A stretch of 64,000 nt of DNA from JAPOXR01 sp965214695 (lineage in GTDB: Bacteria > Pseudomonadota > Alphaproteobacteria > Rhodobacterales > Rhodobacteraceae), in the NCBI GenBank assembly GCA_965214695.1, contig OZ243967.1, positions 558,001 through 622,000 on the forward strand. The letters are read 5' to 3'. Each line of letters begins with the position of its first letter. Within the stretch, counting starts at the first letter, position 1. Below, piece by piece: positions 63,562 through 64,000 of this stretch. The notes under the pieces are model-generated. The model made no database searches. It was not told the DNA's origin and worked only from the letters and a program-made list of their open reading frames with translations. The translations under genes and the position numbers were made by a program.

Positions 63562-63806
63562 AGGCGATGGCCGTGATGGCGTGCTAGGAGAATATCGTCG
63601 ATAGACATGGCGACGGGCTGCCATTCGTCACGGCGGCGGCGAAAGCGGGCTACAACTTGCTTATGGTCGGTATGCTCGTCCGCGCGTGCCGGAATCACAT
63701 GCGCTATCGTTTTGCCATGCCGGGTAATCACCACGGTCTCTCCGTGCTCGACCGTCCGGAGGAGTTCTGCCAAGCGTGCCTTGGCTTCGGTAGCTTGGGT
63801 CCGCAT
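63558..63806 (-). CDS. vapB: VapB/Phd-type antitoxin
   Basis: An 82-aa antitoxin of the Phd/YefM fold (TEAKARLAELLRTVEHGETVVITRHGKTIAHVIPA), which binds DNA at the N-terminus and toxin at the C-terminus. The ATG at 63806 is chosen; a TTG four codons upstream is also in frame. Its stop overlaps the vapC start by 4 bases. Confidence 0.82.
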   Translation of the reverse strand: MRTQATEAKARLAELLRTVEHGETVVITRHGKTIAHVIPARADEHTDHKQVVARFRRRRDEWQPVAMSIDDILLARHHGHRL

Positions 63807-63886
63807 TGCCTGTTTCAACCAGTTATTATAACCAGATTGTATCGATCACGCATTGCATGAGCTATACAACTTATCTGAACTTCAAT

Positions 63887-63919
63887 GGGCTTATCGGAAC
63901 AAAGGTACACGAGGCGACA
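63887..63919 (-). repeat. Dispersed 33-bp repeat, right-hand copy
   Basis: 28 of 33 bases match 49626-49658 and 27 of 33 match the reverse complement of 707-739. It lies between vapB and the window end, in DNA with no recognised gene (63807-64000). Confidence 0.55.
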
Positions 63920-64000
63920 CAGGAATCTTTGCCTCCGGCACCGTGATTGAAGCAGGCCAGCGGCCCAGGCGAGGGCGCCGGGAGTGATCTGGAAACCTAT

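Overview
The window is a roughly 60% GC chromosomal segment that reads as an alphaproteobacterium, possibly Rhodospirillales-like (inference). Supporting markers are the run ntrB-ntrC-ntrY-ntrX-trkA-trkH-hfq, a fused ispDF gene, a DUF2852 protein, a Bpt/Ate-type aminoacyl transferase, a zinc-free type HemB, and phoR-pstB-phoU-phoB. Most genes are housekeeping. Accessory DNA sits at the two ends and in a few islands full of decayed mobile elements.

Left end (1-6.2 kb): an IS5-type element runs off the left edge. It is inserted in the istA gene of an IS21-type element, of which only the HTH-coding start and an array of eight 22-bp end repeats remain. A sugar (CUT2) ABC transporter operon on the minus strand follows (ATPase, permease, binding protein), then a broken serine recombinase and an intact PrlF/YhaV toxin-antitoxin pair with a palindromic operator candidate. 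6.4-25.7 kb: a membrane fatty acid desaturase, ilvIH with a clear promoter and an attenuator-like hairpin, a TakP/FcbT-like TRAP transporter with an unusually large DctM, bpt, DUF2852, a TetR regulator, a MetA whose residue 111 is Glu (predicting acetyl-CoA use), a conserved ATPase, an EamA exporter, an IS66 relic, a small secreted protein, guaA and a stand-alone MttB-family methyltransferase.

26-48 kb: nitrogen and potassium core. amtB (no glnK beside it), pgpA-ispDF, then the ntrBC/ntrYX two-component block. NtrC has lost the sigma-54-contacting GAFTGA segment. trkA, overlapping trkH, and hfq follow in the same direction. A penicillin-acylase-family hydrolase, a 3-hydroxyisobutyrate dehydrogenase-type oxidoreductase, a YSC84-type protein, hemB and mfd come next.

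48-64 kb: a second recombinase relic, a DsbA-family (FrnE-like) protein, and an AT-rich gap carrying a strong small-RNA candidate (promoter, internal stem, intrinsic terminator) antisense to the leader of a YejA-like solute-binding protein gene. Then DUF502, rpsB with a long acidic C-terminal tail, tsf, aroQ, a TIM-barrel/desaturase pair, and a phosphate regulatory operon that lacks pstSCA and encodes a PhoR without membrane segments. The right end is a toxin-antitoxin graveyard: a MNT gene beside a HEPN gene broken by an amber codon, and VapB beside a frameshifted VapC.

The best candidates for something new are the small RNA at 50.24-50.32 kb, the GAFTGA-less NtrC, the S2 tail, and a dispersed 33-bp repeat with three clear copies and one weaker copy lying in gene-poor regions.
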